Shown here: in pieces, positions 47,405 to 58,400 of the stretch
How the letters are laid out: each line of letters opens with the position of its first letter
How positions within the stretch are numbered: the stretch's first letter is position 1
Assembly (NCBI GenBank): GCA_016699635.1
Contig: CP064983.1
Location: forward strand, 2,852,001-2,916,000
Length of the DNA stretch: 64,000 nt
Direction of reading: 5' to 3'
Origin: Bacteroidota bacterium
Lineage (GTDB): Bacteria > Bacteroidota > Bacteroidia > AKYH767-A > OLB10
Position numbers and translations under genes: made by a program
The notes under the pieces: generated by a model
What the model saw: only the letters and a program-made list of their open reading frames with translations
The model's database searches: none
What the model was told of the DNA's origin: nothing

Positions 47405-49795
47405 ATGCCACAAAATATGCCTGAGGGTGTTTCAGCTTTTCAAAGAATTTATAAACAGCTATTTCTGATTTTAAAATCGGTTATAACGTTTTCCTATCTC
47501 AAAATAATAAAGAACAAGTTTTTAAGGGGAGCAGCTATTTTTTTTATGCTGTTGGTTTATTATGTTGTGCTACTGCATATAAACTTTCTTTGGCTATTTG
47601 GCTATATGCCAAAAATGAGTGAAGTCAGAAATCCGCAAGTGGCAATTGCCACCGAAATTTATACAGAAGATAGTGTACTTATTGGAAAATATTATCATGA
47701 AAACAGGACACCTGTAAGTTTTGATTCAATTTCGACTTATGCAGTACAGGCACTTGTTGCCACAGAAGATGTAAGGTTCTATAAACACTTCGGCCTTGAC
47801 CTTTATGCATTAATCAGTGGTGCATATTCCACTGCCAAAGGAGATGAGCGTGGTGCTAGCACAATAACACAACAGCTAGCCAAAAATATGTACAGTACCC
47901 GCAAGAAAGTTAATCAGGGATTACTTCAACATATTCCTCTTGTTGGTACATTGGTTAGCAAATCAAAAGAGTGGATAACATCTGTTAAATTAGAGATGTT
48001 TTATTCAAAGGATGAGATATTGGAAATGTATTTTAATACAGTTGATTTTGGTAATAATTGGTTTGGTATCAAGGTTGCTGCACAAAACTATTTCAGCAAA
48101 CAACCTTCAGAACTAAATTTGCAGGAATCAGCAACACTCATTGGTTTGCTCAAAGCTACAAGTAGTTATAATCCTTTGAATAATAAGAAACGCTCATTGG
48201 CAAGAAGAAATATTGTGTTGTCGCAGATGCAGAAGTATGGGTATATCAGTCAGGCAGCTTTTGATTCCATCAGTCCAATGCCATTGAACCTTAAACGTCC
48301 AACCAATAACCCTGCAACAAAAGATTCTTACCTGAGGCAGTTAATAGCAAAGATTATTAAAAGTTATTGTGATGAAAACAACTTAAACATTAATGAGGAT
48401 GGATTGAAAATTTATACAACCATTAACTCACACCTACAAAATTATGCAGAGTTGGCTGTTAAAGATCATCTGAGAAAAGTGCAGAAGCAATTCGATGAAC
48501 ATTGGGGAAAACAAAATCCATGGCGCGATGACAATGGAAGAGAAATATTGAACTTCGCAAATACCGCTGTGGCATTTACGCAGTCATACGACCGTTTGAA
48601 AAAGCAATTCCCTTCAGCACCAGATTCTGTTAATTTTTATCTTAACAAGAAAAAAAGCATGAAAGTATTTACATACAATGGTGCCAAGGATACCGTGATG
48701 TCAACATTAGATTCACTTAAATATTATGCACGTTTGTTAAATGCAGGAACTATGTCTTTGAATCCGTTAACCGGTGAGATTAAAGCTTATGTAGGTGGTG
48801 TTGATTTTAATTTTTTTAAGTTCGATCATGTTACACAATCAAAACGACAGCCGGGTTCAACATTTAAGCCGTTTGCTTATTTGGCAGCAATAGAAGATAC
48901 TTTTAGCCCTTGTAGCCGATTAGATGATGTGCCTGTATCCATAGAGTATGATGGTGGTCAAATCTGGCAACCCTATAATAGTACAGGTGCATTTACTTAT
49001 TCAAGTAAAACATTAAGACGGGCGTTGGCACAATCGGTCAATTCTATTACAGCACAAATTGCTGAATTGGTTGGATGGGACAAAATTGTTGAGTGTGCAC
49101 ATAGGGCAGGTGTAAAAAGTCGTTTAGATACTGTGCCATCAATTTGTTTAGGAACAAGTGATGTAAGTGTTTACGAAATGACTTGTGCTTATGCACCATT
49201 TGTAAATGGCGGAAAGAGTGTTGAACCCATTTTGGTGAAGAAAATTTGTGCCAACGATGGAACAGTTCTCAAAGAGTTTATGCCAGAATTTAAGCAAGTT
49301 ATCTCTGAAGAAAATGCCTGGTTAATGTTGTATATGTTGCAAGGAACTATTCAGGAGCCTGGTGGAACATCTCAGGCATTGTGGGGCTATTCAGTTTTTA
49401 AAAATGGAAATGATGTTGCAGGCAAAACAGGAACTACATCCAATTATTCCGATGCTTGGTATATGGGTGTTACTCATGATTTGGTTACCGGTGTTTGGGT
49501 AGGTGCTCCATATAGAAGCGTGCATTTTCGAAATTCATCAGGTCAGGGGTCACGATTAGCACTTCCAATATTCGGAAAAATGTTAGAGAAAGCTTATCAG
49601 GATCCCAAGTCGGGTGTTGTTGTTGGAAAATTCAAAAAACCGAAGAAAATTTCCAAAACAATTTATTGCGAAAACGATGACATTGAGCTCGAAGCGGCAG
49701 ATTCTTTATTAAATGATTCGTTGATAAATACAGAATTGATGATTCTTGAAAGTGACTCTTTAAAATCAGATTCATTACAGGGAGGTGGAGATTAA
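47405..49795 (+). CDS. mrcA: Class A penicillin-binding protein (PBP1A-type)
   Basis: About 796 residues from the ATG at 47405 (TTG 47378 is an alternative). One membrane helix (about 44-68, FLRGAAIFFMLLVYYVVLL), a GT51 glycosyltransferase domain with VATEDVRFYKHFGLD (catalytic Glu) and STITQQLAKNM, and a transpeptidase domain with GSTFKPFAY (SxxK), SVNS and KTGTT. The tail is rich in Asp/Ser/Leu (EAADSLLNDSLINTEL). It polymerises and crosslinks peptidoglycan. Followed by tpiA in the same direction. Confidence 0.93.
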   Translation: MPQNMPEGVSAFQRIYKQLFLILKSVITFSYLKIIKNKFLRGAAIFFMLLVYYVVLLHINFLWLFGYMPKMSEVRNPQVAIATEIYTEDSVLIGKYYHENRTPVSFDSISTYAVQALVATEDVRFYKHFGLDLYALISGAYSTAKGDERGASTITQQLAKNMYSTRKKVNQGLLQHIPLVGTLVSKSKEWITSVKLEMFYSKDEILEMYFNTVDFGNNWFGIKVAAQNYFSKQPSELNLQESATLIGLLKATSSYNPLNNKKRSLARRNIVLSQMQKYGYISQAAFDSISPMPLNLKRPTNNPATKDSYLRQLIAKIIKSYCDENNLNINEDGLKIYTTINSHLQNYAELAVKDHLRKVQKQFDEHWGKQNPWRDDNGREILNFANTAVAFTQSYDRLKKQFPSAPDSVNFYLNKKKSMKVFTYNGAKDTVMSTLDSLKYYARLLNAGTMSLNPLTGEIKAYVGGVDFNFFKFDHVTQSKRQPGSTFKPFAYLAAIEDTFSPCSRLDDVPVSIEYDGGQIWQPYNSTGAFTYSSKTLRRALAQSVNSITAQIAELVGWDKIVECAHRAGVKSRLDTVPSICLGTSDVSVYEMTCAYAPFVNGGKSVEPILVKKICANDGTVLKEFMPEFKQVISEENAWLMLYMLQGTIQEPGGTSQALWGYSVFKNGNDVAGKTGTTSNYSDAWYMGVTHDLVTGVWVGAPYRSVHFRNSSGQGSRLALPIFGKMLEKAYQDPKSGVVVGKFKKPKKISKTIYCENDDIELEAADSLLNDSLINTELMILESDSLKSDSLQGGGD

Positions 49796-49822
49796 AAAGA
49801 ATTTTATTTTAGCAGAAAAAAT

Positions 49823-50578
49823 ATGCGTAGAAAAATAGTAGCAGGTAACTGGAAAATGAATGGCACATTGGATGATGCCATCAAACTGACTTCTGAAATT
49901 GTAGAAATGTATAAGGACGAAATTAATTCTGATGTTCAGGTTGTATTATCACCACCATTTCCGTTTTTAAATAACGTAAGTAAACTCACTAATAGTACTG
50001 CAATTAAAATTGCTGCACAGAATTGTGCAGCACAGGCTTCCGGTGCTTTTACAGGAGAAGTCTCAGCTTCAATGATTGCCTCATGCGGTGTTGGCTATGT
50101 TATTCTCGGACATAGTGAAAGAAGAACCTATTTTAATGATACCGATGAAGTACTTTTGTTGAAAGTGAAGCAGGCATTATTGAATGGACTTCAGGTAATA
50201 TTCTGTATTGGTGAAACAAAAACCGAGAGAGAAAGCAACAATCACTTTGAATGTGTGGAAAACCAAATAAAAAATGTACTTTCAAATCTAACGTCTGACG
50301 AATTTGCGAAGTGTATAGTCGCTTACGAACCTGTTTGGGCAATTGGTACGGGACTGACAGCTTCGTCTGCACAGGCACAGGAAATGCATTATTTTATCAG
50401 AGAAGTTTTAAAAAGACAATTTGGAGAGCAAGCCTCTGAAACTTCAATTTTGTATGGAGGTAGTTGTAATGAAAACAATGCAAAGGAGCTGTTTGCTTTG
50501 CCGGATGTTGATGGTGGGTTAATTGGAGGAGCATCTCTAAAATCAAGAAGTTTTATTTCCATTATAAAATCATTTTAA
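49823..50578 (+). CDS. tpiA: Triosephosphate isomerase
   Basis: A 251-residue TIM barrel with the substrate Lys in AGNWKMNG, the His in LGHSERR and the catalytic Glu in AYEPVWAIGTG, and the phosphate loop YGGSCNENN and GLIGGASLKSRSF. It interconverts the triose phosphates. It lies 27 bases after the PBP gene. Confidence 0.97.
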   Translation: MRRKIVAGNWKMNGTLDDAIKLTSEIVEMYKDEINSDVQVVLSPPFPFLNNVSKLTNSTAIKIAAQNCAAQASGAFTGEVSASMIASCGVGYVILGHSERRTYFNDTDEVLLLKVKQALLNGLQVIFCIGETKTERESNNHFECVENQIKNVLSNLTSDEFAKCIVAYEPVWAIGTGLTASSAQAQEMHYFIREVLKRQFGEQASETSILYGGSCNENNAKELFALPDVDGGLIGGASLKSRSFISIIKSF

Positions 50579-50582
50579 CTGG

Positions 50583-51749
50583 ATGATTAATTCATTCAAT
50601 TGTGTTTTACTTTTTGCTTTCTTGTTTTGTGGTTTGTTTTCTGATGCACAATCATTAAGGCAACCTGCATTTGTTGAATATAGTTTTAATGCAGGTAGAG
50701 TAGTGAAAAATTATCCTATATTTCCTGAAAGAAAATTGGCAGGTATCAACAGTATTGTGATTGGCAGCAGATTAAATGGCTATAAGGCATGGCATCCTTA
50801 TTATAACTTCCCTAATGCATCTTTCGAACTTGTTTATGGTGGTTTAGGTAATAAAAAAGTTCTTGGTAATTTCTCTGCATTGCTTTACAGGTTAGAATTC
50901 AGTTATAAGATGAATGATAAATTTTATACTGAAATTACACCATCATTTGGTTTCGCATATTTTAATAAGCCATATCATGCCATCAATAATCCTGAAAACA
51001 CACTCATAGGTTCAGCATTTACATTTTGTGCAGCAGCACGACTCAACCTACGATATTATATCAATCCATTTTGGTCTGTCAGTGCAGGTGCCGGTGTTTA
51101 TCATTGCTCCAATTCACATTATCAATTGCCTAATCTTGGAATTAATTTACCGGTTGCATCTGCAGGACTTCGTTATCATATCCGACCACTTAATCTACTC
51201 TTTGGTAATCGTAGTTTAGAAAAGGATGCCAACTATCATTTTCAGGTGCGATTAGCAGTTGGTTACAACGAGCAAGGGGCAAGCACATTTCCGGTAAATG
51301 GTCCAAGATATCCAATTTATCTCGGAGCATTTTATGTGACTCGTTATCTGACTCCGGTAAATAAATTTCATCTTGGTGTAGAGGGATGGTACAATAGTGG
51401 TGTTTATGATTTCATTACCAGTCAACGATATTACAATGACAAAGAACATATTCGTTCAACAGCATTGCAGGCAGTTGTTGGTAATGAATTTTTATTCGGT
51501 CATTTTAGTATGCTGATAAATGGCGGTATTTATTTCTATAATCCGGTTTATCACGAAAAGCTAAGGAGGGAAAACGAAACAGATTTCAAAAAACAATTAA
51601 AGGGTTGGATCACTGCAAGAATAGGTTTTCAATATTATCTGAAAGATGCTACCATATATCACAAGAATAATTTTTATGCCGGTGTTTATATTAAGACCAA
51701 TCTTGGTCAAGCCGATTTTCTTGAAACAGGAATAGGGTATGCTTTTTAG
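50583..51749 (+). CDS. PagL-like lipid A 3-O-deacylase family protein
   Basis: A 388-residue outer-membrane barrel with a signal peptide (CVLLFAFLFCGLFSDAQS, cut near residue 23). Many alternating aromatic strands follow. The site HCSN at residues 174-177 with NLGINLP downstream matches the catalytic His-Ser region of PagL-type deacylases, which trim the 3-position acyl chain of lipid A. In PagL the pattern is FEHxSNA; here it is VYHCSNS. It starts four bases after the tpiA stop. The function is a family inference. Confidence 0.7.
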   Translation: MINSFNCVLLFAFLFCGLFSDAQSLRQPAFVEYSFNAGRVVKNYPIFPERKLAGINSIVIGSRLNGYKAWHPYYNFPNASFELVYGGLGNKKVLGNFSALLYRLEFSYKMNDKFYTEITPSFGFAYFNKPYHAINNPENTLIGSAFTFCAAARLNLRYYINPFWSVSAGAGVYHCSNSHYQLPNLGINLPVASAGLRYHIRPLNLLFGNRSLEKDANYHFQVRLAVGYNEQGASTFPVNGPRYPIYLGAFYVTRYLTPVNKFHLGVEGWYNSGVYDFITSQRYYNDKEHIRSTALQAVVGNEFLFGHFSMLINGGIYFYNPVYHEKLRRENETDFKKQLKGWITARIGFQYYLKDATIYHKNNFYAGVYIKTNLGQADFLETGIGYAF

Positions 51750-51835
51750 TTTTTAAGATGCAACTTGAATAACTTTAAAAATACAGACAGATTATCAGTA
51801 AAAATATTTTGTATAGTTGCATCAGAACAGAAAGA

Positions 51836-52780
51836 ATGAAAAACAGAATTACTGAATTGTTTGGAATAGAATATCCAATTGTACAAGCAGGAATGATTTG
51901 GTGCAGTGGATGGAGATTGGCTTCTGCAGTTAGCAATGCAGGTGGGCTTGGATTAATTGGTGCAGGCAGTATGTATCCTGATATTTTAAAGGAGCATATT
52001 GATAAATGTAAGGCTGCCACAAATAAACCCTATGGTGTAAATGTTCCTTTGTTGTATCCTGATATAGAGAAACTGATGGCTATTATCATTGCAGGTGGAG
52101 TGAAAATTGTTTTCACTTCTGCTGGTAATCCTGCAACATGGACTACTCATTTAAAACAAGCAGGGATTACTGTTGTACATGTTGTAAGTAATGTAAAATT
52201 TGCATTAAAGTCGCAAGCTGCCGGTGTTGATGCAGTTGTTGCCGAAGGTTTTGAAGCCGGAGGGCATAATGGTCGTGAAGAGACAACAACATTGTGTTTG
52301 ATTCCTGAGGTAAAGGATGCTTTACAAATACCGGTGATTGCTGCAGGTGGAATTGGATGTGGTCGTGCTATGATGGCAGCTTTTGCATTAGGTGCAGAAG
52401 GTGTGCAGGTTGGGTCGCGTTTTGTGGCAAGTATAGAGTCATCAGCACATACTAACTTTAAAGAAAAAGTTATTAATACTTCAGAGGGTCAAACAGTTTT
52501 AACATTAAAGCAACTGACACCTGTGCGATTGATAAAGAACAAATTCAGTGAACAAGTTGATCTGGCACAACAGCGCTGTGCAACGCGTGAGGAATTGACG
52601 CAGTTACTCGGCAGGGCAAGAGCAAAAAAAGGAATGTTTGAAGGAGATTTGGACGAAGGCGAATTAGAAATTGGTCAGGTATCGTCACAAATAAATAATA
52701 TTATTCCTGCCGGTGACATAGTGAAAAATATTTGGAATGAATTTTTAATAGAAAAAAACCGTATTGCTAATTTATTTTAA
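51836..52780 (+). CDS. Nitronate monooxygenase
   Basis: A protein of 314 residues from the ATG at 51836 (MKNRITELFGIEYPIVQAGM). TIM-barrel FMN enzyme with the AGGLGLIGAG N-terminal segment, VVAEGFEAGGHNG with the catalytic His, IPVIAAGGIGCGRAMMAAFALGAEGVQVGSRF as phosphate loop (split over its beta strands). It oxidises alkyl nitronates. The long C-terminal part is typical of class I members. It overlaps no neighbour and begins 86 bases after the PagL gene. Confidence 0.88.
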   Translation: MKNRITELFGIEYPIVQAGMIWCSGWRLASAVSNAGGLGLIGAGSMYPDILKEHIDKCKAATNKPYGVNVPLLYPDIEKLMAIIIAGGVKIVFTSAGNPATWTTHLKQAGITVVHVVSNVKFALKSQAAGVDAVVAEGFEAGGHNGREETTTLCLIPEVKDALQIPVIAAGGIGCGRAMMAAFALGAEGVQVGSRFVASIESSAHTNFKEKVINTSEGQTVLTLKQLTPVRLIKNKFSEQVDLAQQRCATREELTQLLGRARAKKGMFEGDLDEGELEIGQVSSQINNIIPAGDIVKNIWNEFLIEKNRIANLF

Positions 52781-52783
52781 TTT

Positions 52784-54031
52784 ATGGTGAAATTTGAAAA
52801 AATAATTTTGCCCAATGGTTTACCTGTGATTGTAAATTACGATCCTTCAACACCATTGGTTGCAATGAATATTTTGTACAAAGTTGGTGCACGCAATGAA
52901 GATGCAGGCAGAACCGGTTTTGCTCATTTGTTTGAACATTTAATGTTTGGAGGTTCTGTAAATATTCCATCGTATGATGAACCATTGCAGCGTGCCGGAG
53001 GTGAGAATAATGCTTTTACAAATAATGATTTTACTAACTACTATCTGACTATTCCTTCACAAAATGTTGAAACAGCATTCTGGTTAGAGAGTGACCGTAT
53101 GTTAAGTCTTGCCTTCTCAGAAAAAAGTTTAGATGTGCAACGTAATGTGGTAATTGAAGAATTTAAACAACGCTACCTGAATCAACCTTATGGTGATGTG
53201 TGGCTCAATCTCAGGCCACTTGCATATAAGGTGCATCCTTATCAATGGGCAACAATTGGTAAAGACATCGAACATATTGAAGATGCAACATTGGATGATG
53301 TAAAAGCATTTTTTCATAAGTGGTATTGTCCCAATAACGCTATACTTACATTATCGGGAAACATAAAACCTGAACTTGCATTTGAACTAGCAGAAAAATG
53401 GTTTGGTGAAATAAATGCACATGAATTATCTAAGGAGAGTTTACCAAAAGAACCAATACAGAGAGAATACAGAAATATTATGCTTGAAAGAGACATTCCT
53501 GCAAATGCAGTTTATAAAGCTTTCCATACTTGTTCACGATTTGATAACGAGTTTTATGCTACTGAATTACTTACAGACATACTCTGTGGAAGCAAATCAG
53601 CCGTGTTGTATCACTCTTTAGTTAAAGAGCAACAACTATTTAATTCAATCAATGCCTATTTTACAGGAGACTTGGATAATGGATTAATGATAGTTGAAGG
53701 AAAAGTTAATGATGGTGTTGATGTAAAGCATGCTGATCATGCTATTGATACTTTGTTGCAACTTGTAGTGAATGATGGAGTGCAAGAGAAAGAAATGAAA
53801 ATAGTAAAACAAAAAACAGAATCTACTTTAGTTTTTTCAGAAGTAAATATTGGTAACAGGGCATTAAATCTTGCTTATTTTGAGATGATAGGAAGTGCAG
53901 AGAAAATAAATAATCAGTTACAACAATACGAAGTTGTTACTGCAAATAATGTTCAGCAAGTAGCAAAAACAATTTTTAAAAAAGAAAATGAGTCATCAAT
54001 TTACTATTGCAAGAAAGGAGTTGCAGTATGA
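52784..54031 (+). CDS. M16 family zinc metallopeptidase (catalytic subunit)
   Basis: A 415-residue M16B peptidase. The inverted zinc motif HLFEH is in GFAHLFEHLMFGG, with the distal Glu about 75 residues on in NVVIEEFKQ. It forms a clam shell with a partner. Its stop overlaps the next gene by four bases (ATGA). Confidence 0.92.
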   Translation: MVKFEKIILPNGLPVIVNYDPSTPLVAMNILYKVGARNEDAGRTGFAHLFEHLMFGGSVNIPSYDEPLQRAGGENNAFTNNDFTNYYLTIPSQNVETAFWLESDRMLSLAFSEKSLDVQRNVVIEEFKQRYLNQPYGDVWLNLRPLAYKVHPYQWATIGKDIEHIEDATLDDVKAFFHKWYCPNNAILTLSGNIKPELAFELAEKWFGEINAHELSKESLPKEPIQREYRNIMLERDIPANAVYKAFHTCSRFDNEFYATELLTDILCGSKSAVLYHSLVKEQQLFNSINAYFTGDLDNGLMIVEGKVNDGVDVKHADHAIDTLLQLVVNDGVQEKEMKIVKQKTESTLVFSEVNIGNRALNLAYFEMIGSAEKINNQLQQYEVVTANNVQQVAKTIFKKENESSIYYCKKGVAV

Positions 54032-55296
54032 ATAGAGTAATTGAACCTGAATTGAAATTAACGAATAAAGTTGATTTTACATTACCTGAAAAAATTATCT
54101 TGGACAATGGCATACAAGCATACGTTCTTAATGCAGGTGAGCAGGAAGTTGCAAAACTCGAATTGGTTTTTATGGCAGGGGAGTGGTATGGTGAGTTTAG
54201 TATGTTGGCCTCTGCAGTAAATGAGTTGTTGGAATCCGGAACAGCAAAGCGTACAGCCTATGAAATTTCACAGTCATTCGATCAATATGGAGCCTATCTC
54301 AACACCTCTTGTTCATTTGATACAGCATCAATTAAACTTTTTACGTTATCACGATTTATTCCGGAGACTTTTTCATTGTTACTGGAAATTATGTCAGAGG
54401 CTGTATTTCCTGATGAAGAAGTGAAAATATTCACAGATCAAAGTATTCAGCAATTAAAAATCAATAGTCAAAAGGTTGATTATATTTCAAGAAAGACTTT
54501 CAATCAGATGCTATTTCCGGATAATCATCCTTATGGGAGGCCAGCATCAGAAGCAGATTATAAGAAGTTGAATTCTGCTGATTTGGTTTTATGGCATAAA
54601 CAATATTATCAACCTCAAAATTGTGTGATTTTTCTAAGCGGACGTTTTAATGAGGATGCTGTTAAATCCTTAAATCAATTATTTGGACCATGGAAAGACT
54701 CTACACTAAGTAAAATAGTTGAGAAAAATTTTTCTATTGAAAAATATAAGCCTGAAAGAAAATATCTTGAGAAAAAGGATGCATTACAAACTGCTATTCG
54801 GATTGGATGTCATACCCCGAATAAACTTCATCCCGACTATATTCCATTGACAGTTTTATCAACCGTTTTGGGCGGATATTTTGGTTCAAGGCGGATGAGT
54901 AATTTAAGGGAAGAACGAGGTTATACCTATGGGGTTGGTTGTGCTATGGTGTCCTGGCTTCATGGCGGATACTTCTTCATTTCTACACAAGTGGGCAAAC
55001 AACATCGTGAAAACGCGCTTGAACAGATATATCTTGAAATTAAGCGACTTCGTGAAGAAAAAATCCCGGATAATGAGCTCAATCGTGTAAAAAGCTATAT
55101 GACAGGCGTTTATCAAAGAAGTTTAGATGGGCCAATGCTTGTTTCTGATAGAATAAAATCTATGGTTTTATACAATCAGGATTTCAGTTTACTAAATTCA
55201 TATTTACAAATCATGAATTCTACTGATTCAAACCAATTACTTGACTTGGCAAATCGTTATTTTTCTAATAAAATGACTGAGGTTTCTGCAGGTTAA
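54028..55296 (+). CDS. M16 family non-catalytic partner subunit
   Basis: A protein of 422 residues from the ATG at 54028. The position of HxxEH is occupied by VNELLESGTAKRT, which keeps the helix but loses the zinc ligands; the C-terminal half retains LREERGYTYGVGCAMVS, the substrate-binding Arg-Tyr loop of M16 partners. It is translationally coupled to the catalytic subunit (ATGA) and should form a heterodimeric peptidase. Its peptide substrate is unknown. Confidence 0.88.
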   Translation: MNRVIEPELKLTNKVDFTLPEKIILDNGIQAYVLNAGEQEVAKLELVFMAGEWYGEFSMLASAVNELLESGTAKRTAYEISQSFDQYGAYLNTSCSFDTASIKLFTLSRFIPETFSLLLEIMSEAVFPDEEVKIFTDQSIQQLKINSQKVDYISRKTFNQMLFPDNHPYGRPASEADYKKLNSADLVLWHKQYYQPQNCVIFLSGRFNEDAVKSLNQLFGPWKDSTLSKIVEKNFSIEKYKPERKYLEKKDALQTAIRIGCHTPNKLHPDYIPLTVLSTVLGGYFGSRRMSNLREERGYTYGVGCAMVSWLHGGYFFISTQVGKQHRENALEQIYLEIKRLREEKIPDNELNRVKSYMTGVYQRSLDGPMLVSDRIKSMVLYNQDFSLLNSYLQIMNSTDSNQLLDLANRYFSNKMTEVSAG

Positions 55297-55412
55297 GTTC
55301 AATGAATTTTTTCAAACGGCAACTCTGTTAAAAAAATCTCGTTTAATTGTTAAATTTATGATGTAGAAATGAAGATTAGTTTTATATTTGTACAAACAAA
55401 TTTAATGAAGCT

Positions 55413-58400
55413 ATGATACGAAAACACATTATTGCACTTTTGATGTTCTGTACAGTGTTTACAGTAGATGTCAAAGCAAGTCACCTTTTTGGTGGTGAGA
55501 TTACTTGGGAATGTATTAAATCAGAATTTAATATTGGTAAATTTCAGTTTACCTTAAAAGTTTACAGAGATTGTAATGGTATTCCTTTTACGCCCCCATC
55601 AGCAATTAATGTATATGGAAATCCATTGGTTACTTCCATTCCAATTAATGCTGCATTAACTGTAATAACTGACTTAAGTCCCACAGGTTGTGGTTTTACT
55701 TGTGCAAATCCTGCAGCTGGTGCAACTCAAGAATTTGTAATGAAAACAAATCCGGTGTTTTTAAATGGAACTCCTCCTGCTTCAGGATGGGTTTTTGCAA
55801 TTGACGATTGTTGCAGAAATACTTTGGTTAATGTTGGTGGAGGTGGACAAGGTTTTACGATCAGAGCTGTTATGTATCCGTTTAATGGACAAAACATGAA
55901 TCCTTGTTATGATTCTTCTCCATTTTTTAAAGAAAGACCTAATACATATATCTGTATCGGATATCAATATACTTACAATCCAACTGCCGTAGATCCCGAA
56001 TTAGATTCACTTTATAGTGATTGGACTAATCCATTAGAGCAACCAACAAGTTCTCCTCCTGCCGCCTTCAATGCTCCAATAATTAATTTTACTGCACCCT
56101 ATACTGTTAACAGTCAGTTGCCTGGTAACGTAACAATGAATCATAATTCAGGTGAAGTAACTTTTTTTGTAACAACAGCATCAAGTGTCACTGGTAATTT
56201 TGCAACTTGCCTGAAAGTTACTGCTTATAAATGTCAACAGAAAGTTGCAGAGATTTTCAGAGATTATGGTGTAGTGCTTACTACTAATTGTTTTGTACAA
56301 ATCCACCGGCAATTAATTTGCCACCGGCAATTAATTTACCTTTTGCCGGAGGAACTATGAAAGATACTACTGTTCATGTTGGTGATACGGTCAAATTCAG
56401 GATTGATGCTACAGACTTTCAACGGAACATTGGTTCAGGAGCTGCATTTCAGACAATTCGTATAGATGCTTATGGCGATGAGTTTGGTGTGCCTATAAAT
56501 ACAAACAGTGGATGTGGTTACCCACCTTGTGCCAAGTTAGATAAATTGACCCCTGTAATTTCACCTTTAGCTGCCTTTATAAATTTTGAATGGGTCACAA
56601 CATGCGATCACATCATTAAACCCTCGGGGTGTTTACGAGAAAGAAATACCTACTACTTCATCATTAAAGCGCAGGATAATTATTGTCCGGCACCGGCAAT
56701 CAGTACTATAACGATTGCAATTACTGTTGTTCAATCTAAACCCTTGGAGCCACCTCATGTTCGGGGTGCATCGGTGCTTAATACAACCGGTGATGTTGGA
56801 TTATATTGGGAAACACCGGGTGTCGTCAACCAACTCGATACGCATCATGTATTCAATTCCTATCAGATTTATGCATCAAATAGTTATGGTCGTATACACT
56901 TTAGTAGATTCTGTTGCAGGAAATAAGGATTTCTATAAACAGAAAGGTGATACTATCACTGCCACACAACTAAATACATTGATTGGTGCCAACGCAAACG
57001 CTGCACCTGTTTATTTCTATGTAAGAACAAAATCATTGTGTAATGGGGATAGTATTTCTGTTCCTTCAGATACAATTAGTACAATGTTTGTCAGTACAAG
57101 TATTGTGAATTGTGAAACACAAGTAAATTGGAATTCGCTTTTTAAACATGCATATCCGGGTTCTGCAGCTTTAGTCTATAAAATTTATCGAGAACATCCT
57201 ATAGGTTCTCCACCAGTCCAAATTGCAACAGTGCCGAATACCTGGCCAAATGCAACATATACCGATCCATTTTCAAAGACAGTATGTCGTGACAGCGTGA
57301 AGTATTATGTCACTATTGATGATACTTTAATTATAAAATCAACCCCAACAGTTACACGGTGTGTTTCAAAATCTAATGTTACCAAGCAATATATTGATAA
57401 TAGTTTCACTGCTAGTATTTCACCTATAGGTCCAACAAATCTTTGTCCGCCAAATTGTGTAAATTTAACCGTTTCGGCCAATCCTAGTCCTGCTTGTTTT
57501 ACCACTTCATATTTATGGAGTAATGGAGCAACTACTTCTGGTATTACAGCTTGTGCAGCAGGAAACTATTCAGCAGTTATAACGCAAAGTCCAAGCGGAT
57601 GTACAAGTACAACACCAATACACGTTGTAACATTAACACCTGGTCCAACTGCAAATATTGCAATTTCAGGTGTAAGTAGTGTTTGCCCCGGTGATAGTGT
57701 GAATCTTCAGTTTACATTTGCAGGTGGTGCTCCTTATACATATAGTTATAATGTACCCGGCCCGGGTTGTGTTGGAACAACTGTTGTTAATGCAGTAGCC
57801 AATTCATCACCGGTTACAGTCAGAGTACCTGTTAATTGTAATTTTAACTATACACTCAATTCTGTAATGGGTGCTTGTGCAGGAACAGTAAGTGGAAGTG
57901 CAAACGCAACAATTAAAGCATTGCCAACTGCAAGTGTTGTAAATACTGCAAATGATACCATCTGTAATGGAGGAGGTTCAACCATTTCACTTGCATTTAC
58001 AGGTACTGGTCCTTGGAATTATGTTATTAAAAGCAGTACGGGTCCAGATATTACAGCAACAACAGCTTCAAACCCTGTTTCAATAAATGTTACTCCTGCT
58101 TCCACAACAACCTATACATTGTTTAGTGTTAAAGATGCATGTACAGGAACCGTTTCCGGAACCAGAAAAATTGTTGTTCTTCCAATACCAACTGCTGCTA
58201 TGTCTATTACCGGAAACGATACTATCTGTAGCGGCAGCTCAACTACAATTCGTGTTGACTTTACAGGCACAGGCCCTTTTGTTGGAAATATTAAAGATAA
58301 TACAACAGGTGTTTTAACACCGGTAAATACAGCAGCATCTTTTGTGACACTCAATGTGACTCCGAATGCAACAACTACTTATTCATTCCAGAATTTTGTT

